A program made the translations under genes and the position numbers. A model generated the notes under the pieces. That model ran no database searches and was not told the DNA's origin. It saw only the letters and a list, made by a program, of their open reading frames with translations. A DNA stretch of 13,396 nucleotides. Origin: Thermoleophilia bacterium (lineage in GTDB: Bacteria; Actinomycetota; Thermoleophilia; Miltoncostaeales; Miltoncostaeaceae). The stretch's first letter is position 1. Every line of letters starts with the position of its first letter. Where the stretch lies: positions 1 through 13,396 of the forward strand of contig JADGPH010000009.1 in NCBI GenBank assembly GCA_017882555.1, written 5' to 3'. Positions 6,314 through 13,215 of this stretch are shown here, one piece after another.

Positions 6314-7144
6314 GTGTCCAGTGAGGCCACTCCAGAACCCGGTCGTGCGCATCCTGCACTCGATCGCCGCCGCCGCGAGGTTGCCCGCGATCGTGGTCGC
6401 AAGCGCCGACGTATCGTGCTCGCGGCAATCGGTGGCGCGGTGTGTGCGCTGGCCGGGTATTGGCTGGCCACGGGCCCCGTTCTCACCATCTACAACGTCC
6501 ATCTGGTCGGATACTCGGGCCCGGACGCGAATCAGTTACGTAGCGCGATTTCGTCGGCGGCGTCTCAAGGTGGCTCGCTCATTTCTCCCCCGGTGGGCGA
6601 CATCACGCAGGTGGCCGAGCGGTTTCCCGGCGTTCAAACGGTGCACATCTCACGCGACTGGCCGCTTGGGTTGAAGGTCACGGTGATTCCTGCCGCTCCG
6701 GCGGCGATCGTCCGCGCCCCGGGGCAAGTGGCGGTCGTTGTGTCGAACCGAGGCCTCGTGATGGGCCTGGTGCCGCGGCGCCTAGTCCGGGCCAGCATGA
6801 TCTTGACGCCACCGATCCCCGCATTCGGCCAGCCGCTGCCCGGGTGGGCGATGGATGCCCTCGCTTTTCTTGAGGCGCTCAAGCCCGGGACGCGGAACCG
6901 CGTTCAGGACCTGACGCTTTCGCAGGGGCAGATCACGGGGCAACTCTCCGACGGTCCGGCACTGGTTCTCGGCACTCTCGATCGCCTGGCGGAGAAGGCG
7001 GCGGCGATCAACGCCGTGTTGGCGCACGTCTCTCGGGCCACCCAGCGTCAGGCCACGTATCTCGACGTCACGGTCCCAGATCGGCCTGCCCTCGGCAGTG
7101 TTGGAGCATCCATCCATGGTGGCTCGACCTCAAGTACAGGCTGA
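6314..7144 (+). CDS. ftsQ: Cell division protein FtsQ/DivIB
   Basis: FtsQ is a bitopic membrane scaffold of the divisome that joins FtsB/FtsL to the early proteins. The 276-residue product has a basic cytoplasmic N-terminus of about 33 residues (with RRRREVARDRGRKRRR), one membrane helix at about 34-53, then an extracytoplasmic POTRA domain. The POTRA starts at IYNVHLVGYSG (about 59-69), includes a region with ERFPGVQTVHISRDWP, and is followed by the KVTVIPAAPAAIV strand typical of the family. Sequence conservation in this family is low, so the call rests on topology, the POTRA pattern and gene order between murB and ftsZ. The start is GTG 6314, preceded by GGGGTAAGG and only two bases after the murB stop. 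It is the last gene of the contiguous ftsW-ftsQ run. Confidence 0.9.
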   Translation: MSSEATPEPGRAHPALDRRRREVARDRGRKRRRIVLAAIGGAVCALAGYWLATGPVLTIYNVHLVGYSGPDANQLRSAISSAASQGGSLISPPVGDITQVAERFPGVQTVHISRDWPLGLKVTVIPAAPAAIVRAPGQVAVVVSNRGLVMGLVPRRLVRASMILTPPIPAFGQPLPGWAMDALAFLEALKPGTRNRVQDLTLSQGQITGQLSDGPALVLGTLDRLAEKAAAINAVLAHVSRATQRQATYLDVTVPDRPALGSVGASIHGGSTSSTG

Positions 7145-7193
7145 TGCTTACCAAACCTGAACTTGTCGCTCTGCGGAGACATGGCAGTAGCCC

Positions 7194-7222
7194 TTGACAT
7201 GAGCGTGAGGTGTGCTTAGCGT
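7194..7222 (+). promoter_or_regulatory. Candidate ftsZ promoter (TTGACA-17-TAGCGT)
   Basis: A perfect -35 hexamer TTGACA lies at 7194-7199. It is separated by exactly 17 bases from TAGCGT at 7217-7222, which matches the TAnnnT form of -10 boxes in GC-rich actinobacteria. The predicted transcript would begin near 7229, giving an untranslated leader of about 165 bases. The match is the best promoter-like sequence in the window and lies where an ftsZ promoter is expected. Confidence 0.65.
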
Positions 7223-7280
7223 CCGAAACGACGCGCGTGGGTCAAAAGGGCGTTTTCATGGGATGTTCCCAGCACGGGAA

Positions 7281-7345
7281 GTCTCGAGTAGAAGTTGAGG
7301 TTTGAGCAAGGAAGCTCGGAGAAACCTTCAAGTCTGAGTAGAGAC
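7281..7345 (+). promoter_or_regulatory. Potential stem-loop in the ftsZ 5' leader
   Basis: GTCTC (7281-7285) can pair with GAGAC (7341-7345). Inside it TTGA, GGTTT and GAGC (7295-7307) pair with GCTC (7314-7317), AAACC (7322-7326) and TCAA (7328-7331) around loop AAGGAA, leaving a one-base bulge and a four-base bulge. That is 13 pairs in the inner stem. CGAGTAGA (7284-7291) and TGAGTAGA (7335-7342) also form a near-direct repeat. The hairpin would lie in the untranslated leader if transcription starts near 7229. Pairing is read by eye; no energy was calculated. Confidence 0.45.
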
Positions 7346-7380
7346 CTGGCCAGGACCGGGAGTCGAGACGACCCCGGCGG

Positions 7381-7386
7381 AGGAGG
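7381..7386 (+). promoter_or_regulatory. AGGAGG ribosome binding site that decides the ftsZ start
   Basis: This full Shine-Dalgarno sequence touches the ATG at 7387 with no spacer, which is too close to work. It lies nine bases from the in-frame GTG at 7396, which is normal spacing. It therefore argues for GTG 7396 as the translation start of ftsZ. Confidence 0.7.
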
Positions 7387-7395
7387 ATGGGCGAC

Positions 7396-8520
7396 GTGGA
7401 AGCAAACAACTACCTCGCGGTAATCAAGGTCTGTGGGGTCGGGGGCGGCGGCACGAACGCGGTCAATCGCATGGTTGATGCGGGCGTGCGCGGGGTCGAG
7501 TTCATCGCGGTCAACACCGACGCGCAGGCGCTCGGGATGTGCGATGCCGATGTGAAGCTCCACATTGGTGGGAACCTCACCAAGGGCCTGGGCGCCGGGG
7601 CGGATCCGCGCGTCGGTCGCGATGCCGCTGAGGAGACGCGCGAGGAGATCAAGGAAGCGGTGCGCGGTGCGGACATGGTGTTCGTCACCGCCGGTGAAGG
7701 TGGTGGTACCGGTACTGGTGGCGCACCCGTCCTCGCCCAGATCGCCCGGGAGCAGGGCGCGCTGACGGTCGGCGTGGTGACACGCCCGTTCCACTTCGAA
7801 GGCAAGCAGCGCCAAAAGCGTGCCGACGAGGGTATCGAAGCTCTCAAGAAGCACGTCGATGCGCTGATCGTGATCCCCAACGAGCGGCTTCTGCAGGTCG
7901 TGGAGCGACGGACGTCGATTATGGAGGCGTTCCGGATGGCCGACGACGTGCTGCGACAAGGTGTGCAGGGCATCACGGACCTGATCACTGTGCCGGGGCT
8001 CATCAACCTCGACTTCGCCGATGTTCGTACGATCATGGAGAACGCAGGCGCGTCGCTGATGGGGATCGGTGCGGCATCGGGTGAGAACCGCGCAACCGAG
8101 GCTGCTCGGGCGGCAATCTCTAGCCCGTTGCTGGAGACCAGCATGTCTGGTGCGACGGGTGTGTTGCTGAACATCACCGGTGGCCCGGACCTCGGTCTGT
8201 TCGAGATCGACGAGGCGGCGAGCATCATTCGTGGCGCTGCGGACGAGGACTGCAACGTGATCTTCGGTGCGGTGATCGACGAGAACGCTGGCGACGCCCT
8301 GCGCGTAACCGTGATCGCCACTGGTTTCGACGGCCCCCATGAGCCGGATCGCGATCGGTCATCAGCGACGACCGTGATGCGCAAGCGGCCCGCGTCGGGA
8401 ACCTCGGCACCATCACAGCGCTCCGACGACATCGGCCGCCACGCCGTGCTTGAGCCTGGCGAGAAGGCGGATCTGCAGATCTCCGATGACGTCCTGGAGA
8501 TCCCGGACTTCCTCAAGTAG
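7396..8520 (+). CDS. ftsZ: Cell division protein FtsZ
   Basis: FtsZ is the tubulin-like GTPase that forms the cytoplasmic ring at midcell and organises the divisome. The 374-residue product begins near NNYLAVIKVCGVGGGGTNAV, the nucleotide-binding N-terminus. The tubulin signature GGGTGTGGAP lies at about 102-111 and the T7 catalytic loop is NLDFADVRTIM. A variable linker of about 50 residues follows the globular domain, and the C-terminal peptide DDVLEIPDFLK is the binding site for partners such as SepF. GTG 7396 is chosen over ATG 7387 because AGGAGG abuts the ATG; only three residues differ. A Cys replaces the common Val just before the first glycine loop (KVCGVGGGG). It has its own promoter region and is followed by a strong hairpin, so it is probably largely monocistronic. 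Confidence 0.97.
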   Translation: MEANNYLAVIKVCGVGGGGTNAVNRMVDAGVRGVEFIAVNTDAQALGMCDADVKLHIGGNLTKGLGAGADPRVGRDAAEETREEIKEAVRGADMVFVTAGEGGGTGTGGAPVLAQIAREQGALTVGVVTRPFHFEGKQRQKRADEGIEALKKHVDALIVIPNERLLQVVERRTSIMEAFRMADDVLRQGVQGITDLITVPGLINLDFADVRTIMENAGASLMGIGAASGENRATEAARAAISSPLLETSMSGATGVLLNITGGPDLGLFEIDEAASIIRGAADEDCNVIFGAVIDENAGDALRVTVIATGFDGPHEPDRDRSSATTVMRKRPASGTSAPSQRSDDIGRHAVLEPGEKADLQISDDVLEIPDFLK

Positions 8521-8539
8521 GCACGTGCACTGAGTGAGG

Positions 8540-8578
8540 GGTCCACCCGGCGCGTGCGCACCGCGCGCCGGGTGGACC
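8540..8578 (+). terminator. Strong hairpin terminator after ftsZ, no T-tract
   Basis: GGTCCACCCGGCGCG at 8540-8554 and its exact complement at 8564-8578 form a 15-bp perfect stem around a nine-base loop, 19 bases after the ftsZ stop. No run of T follows, as is common for terminators in GC-rich actinobacteria. It separates ftsZ from the glycine cleavage genes. Confidence 0.75.
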
Positions 8579-8664
8579 GAGCCGGCGCGTCTGTGACCGC
8601 CGCGAATGTGGCCGCAAATTCCGTTCCACCGGTCTGCTCCTCGGGTCATGTGGTGCGGTCGCCC

Positions 8665-8673
8665 TGGTACCGT
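8665..8673 (+). promoter_or_regulatory. Candidate extended -10 promoter element for gcvT
   Basis: TGGTACCGT matches the extended -10 pattern TGnTAnnnT. No good -35 lies 17 bases upstream, which is acceptable for extended -10 promoters. Transcription would begin at about 8680, only some five bases before the gcvT ATG, so the mRNA would be nearly leaderless; that fits the lack of a clear ribosome binding site. The evidence is the motif and its position only. Confidence 0.35.
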
Positions 8674-8684
8674 CGAGAGCCTCG

Positions 8685-9791
8685 ATGTCGGCGATCTCTC
8701 CTCGGACAACGTCCCTGTACCCGCGGCATGTCGCAGCCGGTGCCAAGCTCGGTGACTTTGCCGGTTGGCAAATGCCGCTCGACTACGGGTCCCCGCGTGG
8801 CGAACACCTCGCTGTGCGCGGCAGCGTGGGCCTGTTTGACGTCTCCCACATGGGCCAGATCGAGGTCGCTGGTCGGGAGGCCCGGAGCCTGCTGGCGTGG
8901 GCCCTCACTAACGACGTGGCGGCAATCGGGCCCGGGCAGGGTCAGTACACGCTGATGCTCACCGATGAGGGTGGCGTGATTGACGATCTGATCGTCTACG
9001 CGTTGCTCGATCGGTATCTGCTCGTCGTCAACGCAGCCAATCGGGATGTCTGCTGGGCCCGAATCTGTGAGGGGGCTGAGGGCCGGGATGTCGAGGTCGC
9101 CGAGCGTTCCGATGAGATCGCCATGCTGGCGCTGCAGGGTCCGGACTGGGCCAAGGCCCTCGAACCCCTGGCCGGGTCCCCTGCGCCGCTGGGACTCGAG
9201 TACTTCGAGATTACCGAGGACATGATTGCCCAGGTGCCGGCACTCGTTGCACGCACGGGATACACCGGTGAGCCTGGGGTCGAGATCATGTGTCCATGGG
9301 AACTTGCGCCGCGGATTTGGGATGCGCTGATGCGTGGGTCGACTTCGGTGACCCCCGCGGGGTTGGTTGCTCGCGACACCCTGCGAACCGAGATGGGCTA
9401 TCCGCTGTACGGCAATGAGCTCGGCCGCGATCGCGGGCCGATCGCGGCCGGACTGAAGTGGGCTTGCGATGCCGCAGGGCTTGCCTTTGCCGGGGCCGAA
9501 TCGGTGCGGCGTGATCTCGAGCACCCGCCGTCGGAGCGGTTGGTCGCGTTTGCGTTTGACGAGCCCGGGATTCCGCGACCGGGCCAGTCCGTACTCGTCA
9601 GCGATGTGCTTGCGGGTACGGTGACCAGCGGCACGCTGTCGCCGAGTCTCGAATGCGGGATCGGGATGGCGTACGTGAGGTCCGACCTCGCCATGCCGGA
9701 TACTGCGATTGTGGTGGATGTCCGCGGCCGACTCCGACGCGGACACATCGCGCGCCGACCGCTCGTCGCGCGCTCCCCACGCACCGACTGA
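8685..9791 (+). CDS. gcvT: Glycine cleavage system T-protein (aminomethyltransferase)
   Basis: The T-protein takes the aminomethyl group from lipoylated H-protein, releases ammonia and hands the one-carbon unit to tetrahydrofolate as 5,10-methylene-THF. The 368-residue product has the expected length and motifs. The N-terminal block is LGDFAGWQMPLDYGS, then SVGLFDVSHMGQIEV. GGVIDDLIVY holds the catalytic Asp (at 100-101). GYTGEPGVEI is the folate-binding loop, and ARDTLRTEMGYPLYGNEL follows. The C-terminal barrel ends with GHIARRPLV. ATG 8685 is the first start matching the family N-terminus; only a weak GAGAG precedes it. It is the first gene of a four-gene cluster with short gaps, and its stop lies ten bases before gcvH. 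Confidence 0.96.
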   Translation: MSAISPRTTSLYPRHVAAGAKLGDFAGWQMPLDYGSPRGEHLAVRGSVGLFDVSHMGQIEVAGREARSLLAWALTNDVAAIGPGQGQYTLMLTDEGGVIDDLIVYALLDRYLLVVNAANRDVCWARICEGAEGRDVEVAERSDEIAMLALQGPDWAKALEPLAGSPAPLGLEYFEITEDMIAQVPALVARTGYTGEPGVEIMCPWELAPRIWDALMRGSTSVTPAGLVARDTLRTEMGYPLYGNELGRDRGPIAAGLKWACDAAGLAFAGAESVRRDLEHPPSERLVAFAFDEPGIPRPGQSVLVSDVLAGTVTSGTLSPSLECGIGMAYVRSDLAMPDTAIVVDVRGRLRRGHIARRPLVARSPRTD

Positions 9792-9801
9792 AAGGGAATC
9801 C

Positions 9802-10203
9802 ATGGCCGACGAGCACTATCCGGAAGACCTCCGCTACCACCGTGAGCACGACTGGGTGCGCGTTGATGGGGACGAAGCTGTCTTTGGCATCACGTGGTTT
9901 GCGCAAGACGCCCTGGGTGAGGTGGTGTTCTACGAGCCACCGGCCGTTGGCGCGACGCTTGCTGCGGACGCGACCTATGGCGAGTTGGAATCGGTGAAGG
10001 CGGTTTCGGATATCTATGCACCCGCGGACGGCGAGGTCGTATCCGTGAACGAGGATGTCGTGGCGGCCCCCGAACTCGTCAACACCGATCCGTACGGCGC
10101 CGGCTGGTTGGTGCGCGTTCGGTTGACCAATCCCGCTCGGTTGGATGCCTTGATGGACCAGGCGGCCTACGTCGCCTATCTGGCGGGGTTGGGGGAGGCG
10201 TGA
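9802..10203 (+). CDS. gcvH: Glycine cleavage system H-protein
   Basis: The H-protein carries a lipoyl arm that shuttles the aminomethyl intermediate from P-protein to T-protein and is reoxidised by L-protein. The 133-residue product begins MADEHYPEDLRYHREHDWVR, the typical start. It contains GITWFAQDALGEVVFYEPP and the lipoylation motif GELESVKAVSDIYAP, with the modified Lys at residue 66. It ends with the usual NPARLDALMDQAAYVAYL region. ATG 9802 follows AAAGGGA with about five bases between. The frame is open upstream into gcvT, but that extension has no family similarity. Confidence 0.96.
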   Translation: MADEHYPEDLRYHREHDWVRVDGDEAVFGITWFAQDALGEVVFYEPPAVGATLAADATYGELESVKAVSDIYAPADGEVVSVNEDVVAAPELVNTDPYGAGWLVRVRLTNPARLDALMDQAAYVAYLAGLGEA

Positions 10204-10243
10204 CGCGCGGGTTCGGCGAGCAGATACGACAGCGAGGCACGCG

Positions 10244-11629
10244 GTGAGTGATTACACATCTGTGACCTCCGAAGATCTCGCGCAGATGTTGGCGACGATC
10301 GGGGTGGAGTCGATCGAGGAACTGCTGGAGGCGATCCCCGCGGACGTGCGGATGCGCGAGCCCCTGAATCTGCCCGCCGGACGTCCGGAACAGGACGTTC
10401 TGGCCCATTTGCGCGCGCTTGCGGCGCGCAACACCTCGGCCGACGACGAGATTACCTTCCTCGGCGCCGGGATGTACGACCACTACGCGCCTGCGTTGAT
10501 TGAATCGATCATCTTGCGGTCCGAGTTCTTGACGCCGTATACGCCCTACCAGCCCGAGATCTCTCAGGGTGGCCTGCAGGCCATGTTCGAGTACCAGACT
10601 GCCATGAGCGAGCTCACCGGACTCCCGGTCTCCAACGCGTCGCTGTATGAGGGGCCCTCCGCGGTGGCATCCGCGGCGTACATGTCCAAACTCGCCAATG
10701 GCCGATCGGAGTTCGTTGTCTCGCGGGGTGTGCACCCCCACGCCCGTCAAACCCTCGCCACGGTCGCCCACGGGTGGGGCGGGCGGGTAGTCGAGGTGGA
10801 GTTGCGTGATGGGGTCACCGACCCGAGCGACCTCGCGGCGCACATTGGGCCCGATACCTGCGCGGTCGTCGTGCAGCAGCCGAACTTTCTCGGCGCTGTC
10901 GAGGATCTCGTGCCGATCGCGGACGCCGCCCACGCGGTGGGCGCGATACCGATCTGCAGCGCCGACCCCCTGACGCTCGGGATCCTTGAAGCCCCTGGTC
11001 ACCAAGGCTTTGAGATCGTCGTCGGCGAAGGTCAGACGCTCGGCAACCGCCTGGACTTCGGTGGGCCGTCGTTCGGCTTCTTGACGGCCAGTGTCGACCA
11101 CATGCGACGGATGCCGGGACGCATCGCCGGCGAGACTCGGGACGCCGATGGCCGCCGAGGGTTCGTTCTGACCCTTCAGACCCGTGAGCAGCACATCCGT
11201 CGCGAGAAGGCGACCTCCAACATCTGTACCGCCCAGGCCTTAAACGCCCTCGCTGGAGTGATCTACCTGTCGTGGCTCGGTCGTCAAGGGCTCCCGGAGT
11301 TGGGTGAGCTGCTCTTGCACCGCACCGCCTATGCGCGCGCACAGCTGGCCACGCTGGAGGGGGTGGAACTCATCCACGATCAGCCGGTCGTCCGCGAGTT
11401 TGCCGTGCGACTCGACGCGCCGGTGAACGCGGTCATCGCCGCCTGCCAAGAGCGGGGGATTCACCCCGGCTTCGCCCTGGAACGCGACTATCCGGAGTAC
11501 CCGGGCGGCTTGCTCGTGGCGATCACCGAACAGCGGTCGCGGGCGGACATCGACCTTTTGGTGGACACACTCGGTGAGGTGGTTGCCGCGCTCGGTGCGC
11601 AGAGCGCGGGTGTGGAGGTGATCCGATGA
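10244..11629 (+). CDS. gcvPA: Glycine dehydrogenase (decarboxylating) subunit 1
   Basis: This is the N-terminal half of the split P-protein, which with GcvPB forms a heterotetramer that decarboxylates glycine and passes the residue to the H-protein lipoyl group. The 461-residue product starts MSDYTSVTSEDLAQMLATIG. It shows family blocks FLGAGMYDHYAP, TPYTPYQPEISQGGLQAMFEYQT, NASLYEGPSA, CSADPLTLGIL, GEGQTLGN, FGGPSFGFL and RREKATSNICTAQAL. It has the fold-type I aminotransferase shape but lacks the PLP lysine, which is in the partner subunit. GTG 10244 is preceded by GAGG at about eight bases and lies 40 bases after gcvH. Its stop overlaps the next start as ATGA, which suggests coupled, roughly equal synthesis of the two subunits. 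Confidence 0.96.
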   Translation: MSDYTSVTSEDLAQMLATIGVESIEELLEAIPADVRMREPLNLPAGRPEQDVLAHLRALAARNTSADDEITFLGAGMYDHYAPALIESIILRSEFLTPYTPYQPEISQGGLQAMFEYQTAMSELTGLPVSNASLYEGPSAVASAAYMSKLANGRSEFVVSRGVHPHARQTLATVAHGWGGRVVEVELRDGVTDPSDLAAHIGPDTCAVVVQQPNFLGAVEDLVPIADAAHAVGAIPICSADPLTLGILEAPGHQGFEIVVGEGQTLGNRLDFGGPSFGFLTASVDHMRRMPGRIAGETRDADGRRGFVLTLQTREQHIRREKATSNICTAQALNALAGVIYLSWLGRQGLPELGELLLHRTAYARAQLATLEGVELIHDQPVVREFAVRLDAPVNAVIAACQERGIHPGFALERDYPEYPGGLLVAITEQRSRADIDLLVDTLGEVVAALGAQSAGVEVIR

Positions 11630-13146
11630 CTCCGCCGACCGACTTCGCCCAAACGGCCCAGCAACGTGAGGAAGTCCGGACGATCTTCGAGCGGGGTGCC
11701 CCGGGGCGCCGTGCGAGTCACCTCCCTGTGCTCGATGTCCCCGAGCAGCCCATCGATGACGTGCTTCCCGCACGGTTCCGACGCCGCGGGCTGCCGTTGT
11801 TGCCTGAGGTTTCCGAGCCCGAGATCGTGCGGCACTACGTGCGCTTGAGCAAGCGGAACTTCGACCTGGACAGTGGGTTCTACCCGTTGGGGTCGTGCAC
11901 GATGAAGTACAACCCGAAGCTCCATGAACGGGTCGCCGCGCTCCCGGGTCACTCACGCTTGCATCCCCTTCAGCGGCCCGAGCGCGCCCAAGGGGCACTG
12001 GAATTGATGTGGGGCCTCCAGAACGCACTGGGTGAGATCGCCGGATTGCCGCATGTCTCACTGCAGCCGAGCGCCGGTTCGCATGGGGAACTTGCGGGGG
12101 TGCTGCTGACACGGGCCTACCACGAAGACCGAGGTGACGCGCGCGAGATCGTCTTGACGCCCGACACCGCCCATGGCACCAACCCCGCAACGGTCACGAT
12201 GGCGGGGTACCGAGTCCTCGGAGTGGGAACCGATGCGAATGGTGGGGTCGATCTGGATGACCTTCGCGAGAAGGCCACGGACCGCGTCGCGTGCCTGATG
12301 CTCACCAACCCCAACACGTTGGGGCTGTTCGATCCCAACATCACCGAGATCGCCAGGATCGTGCACGGCGTGGGTGCCACGCTCTACTACGACGGTGCGA
12401 ACCTGAACGCGATCATGGGGATCTCCCGTCCGGGCGATATGGGCTTTGACATCGTGCACTTCAACCTGCACAAGTCGTTCACCCAGCCACACGGTGGTGG
12501 TGGCCCCGGTGCCGGCCCGATCGCGGTTTCTGACCGGATTGCGCCCTACCTGCCGGTTCCGATCGTGACGCGCACCGAGGCCGCGGACGGTCCGGTGTTC
12601 GATCTCGTCGATGATCTGCCCAAGAGCATCGGTCGCGTGCGGGGCTTCCAGGGCAACTACGGCGTGTTCGTGCGTGCGTACGCCTACATCTGTTCGCTCG
12701 GCGGCGAAGGGCTCCGTCAGGCCTCGGAGATCGCCGTGCTCAATGCCAACTATCTCCGTGCGCTCTTGCGCAAGCAGGGCATCGGCGAATACCTCGCCAC
12801 ACCATTCGATCGCCACTGTATGCACGAGTTCGTGATGTCCGGCGGGCCGATGAAGCGTGATCTGGGCATTCGCACACTCGATCTGGCGAAGCGGATGCTC
12901 GATTTCGGGGTGCATCCACCGACGGTCTACTTCCCTCAACTGGTCGAGGAATGTCTGCTGATCGAGCCCACCGAAACCGAGACCCGGGAGACGTTGGAGA
13001 CCTTTGCGAAGATCCTTGCCGAGATCTTGGCTGAGGCCGTCGAGTCTCCGGAAACGGCACGCAATGCGCCCTACACGACGCCAGTGCGTCGCTTGGATGA
13101 GGCAACGGCTGCGCGGGTGCCCGTGCTGCGCCAACCGCTCGGGTAG
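11626..13146 (+). CDS. gcvPB: Glycine dehydrogenase (decarboxylating) subunit 2
   Basis: This is the C-terminal, PLP-binding half of the split glycine decarboxylase. The 506-residue product has SGFYPLGSCTMKYNPK, SLQPSAGSHGELAG, DTAHGTNPAT, MLTNPNTLGLF and YYDGANLNAIMG. The cofactor site is FNLHKSFTQPHGGGGPGAGP, in which Lys283 should form the Schiff base with PLP. The C-terminal part has FDRHCMHEFVMS and HPPTVYFPQLVEECLLIEPTE. Length and motifs match the family and nothing is missing. It starts four bases inside gcvPA (ATGA) and is the last gene of the cluster. L-protein is not encoded here. Confidence 0.97.
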   Translation: MTPPTDFAQTAQQREEVRTIFERGAPGRRASHLPVLDVPEQPIDDVLPARFRRRGLPLLPEVSEPEIVRHYVRLSKRNFDLDSGFYPLGSCTMKYNPKLHERVAALPGHSRLHPLQRPERAQGALELMWGLQNALGEIAGLPHVSLQPSAGSHGELAGVLLTRAYHEDRGDAREIVLTPDTAHGTNPATVTMAGYRVLGVGTDANGGVDLDDLREKATDRVACLMLTNPNTLGLFDPNITEIARIVHGVGATLYYDGANLNAIMGISRPGDMGFDIVHFNLHKSFTQPHGGGGPGAGPIAVSDRIAPYLPVPIVTRTEAADGPVFDLVDDLPKSIGRVRGFQGNYGVFVRAYAYICSLGGEGLRQASEIAVLNANYLRALLRKQGIGEYLATPFDRHCMHEFVMSGGPMKRDLGIRTLDLAKRMLDFGVHPPTVYFPQLVEECLLIEPTETETRETLETFAKILAEILAEAVESPETARNAPYTTPVRRLDEATAARVPVLRQPLG

Positions 13147-13162
13147 GCGTCGGTGTTGAGAT

Positions 13163-13197
13163 CGACCCGGGCGGTGCGACAGTAGCCGCACGGGTCG
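13163..13197 (+). terminator. Probable hairpin terminator after gcvPB
   Basis: CGACCCG (13163-13169) pairs with CGGGTCG (13191-13197). After one mismatch GCGG (13171-13174) pairs with CCGC (13186-13189), leaving an 11-base loop. It starts 17 bases after the gcvPB stop and has no T-tract, like the hairpin after ftsZ. Its 3' arm is shared with a second possible hairpin just downstream. Confidence 0.5.
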
Positions 13198-13204
13198 GTA
13201 AGCT
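13176..13204 (+). promoter_or_regulatory. Candidate promoter of the DedA-family gene
   Basis: GCGACA (13176-13181, four of six matches to TTGACA) is spaced exactly 17 bases from TAAGCT (13199-13204), a TAnnnT-type -10 box. Transcription would start near 13211, about five bases before the ATG at 13216, again giving an almost leaderless message. The hexamers overlap the terminator hairpin, so this is tentative. Confidence 0.35.
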
Positions 13205-13215
13205 CCCGACCGCTG

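Larger units (their letters stand above)
7145..7395 (+). promoter_or_regulatory. ftsZ leader region with promoter and structured 5' UTR
   Basis: No gene is visible in these roughly 250 bases between ftsQ and ftsZ. The stretch holds a sigma-70-type promoter at 7194-7222, an interrupted palindrome at 7259-7271, a large potential stem-loop at 7281-7345 and a strong ribosome binding site at 7381-7386. A separate ftsZ promoter in this gap is common in actinobacteria and lets FtsZ level be set independently of the wall-synthesis genes. Confidence 0.7.

Noticed and set aside
7410..8561. Long minus-strand frame (383 codons) opposite ftsZ, and a similar one at 7216-8340
   Set aside because: Both are antisense shadows of the GC-rich ftsZ gene with no family resemblance and no ribosome binding site of note.
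8579..8684. Glycine riboswitch upstream of gcvT
   Set aside because: I looked for the paired conserved cores expected of a glycine riboswitch and saw none, and the space is short; a covariance search would settle it.
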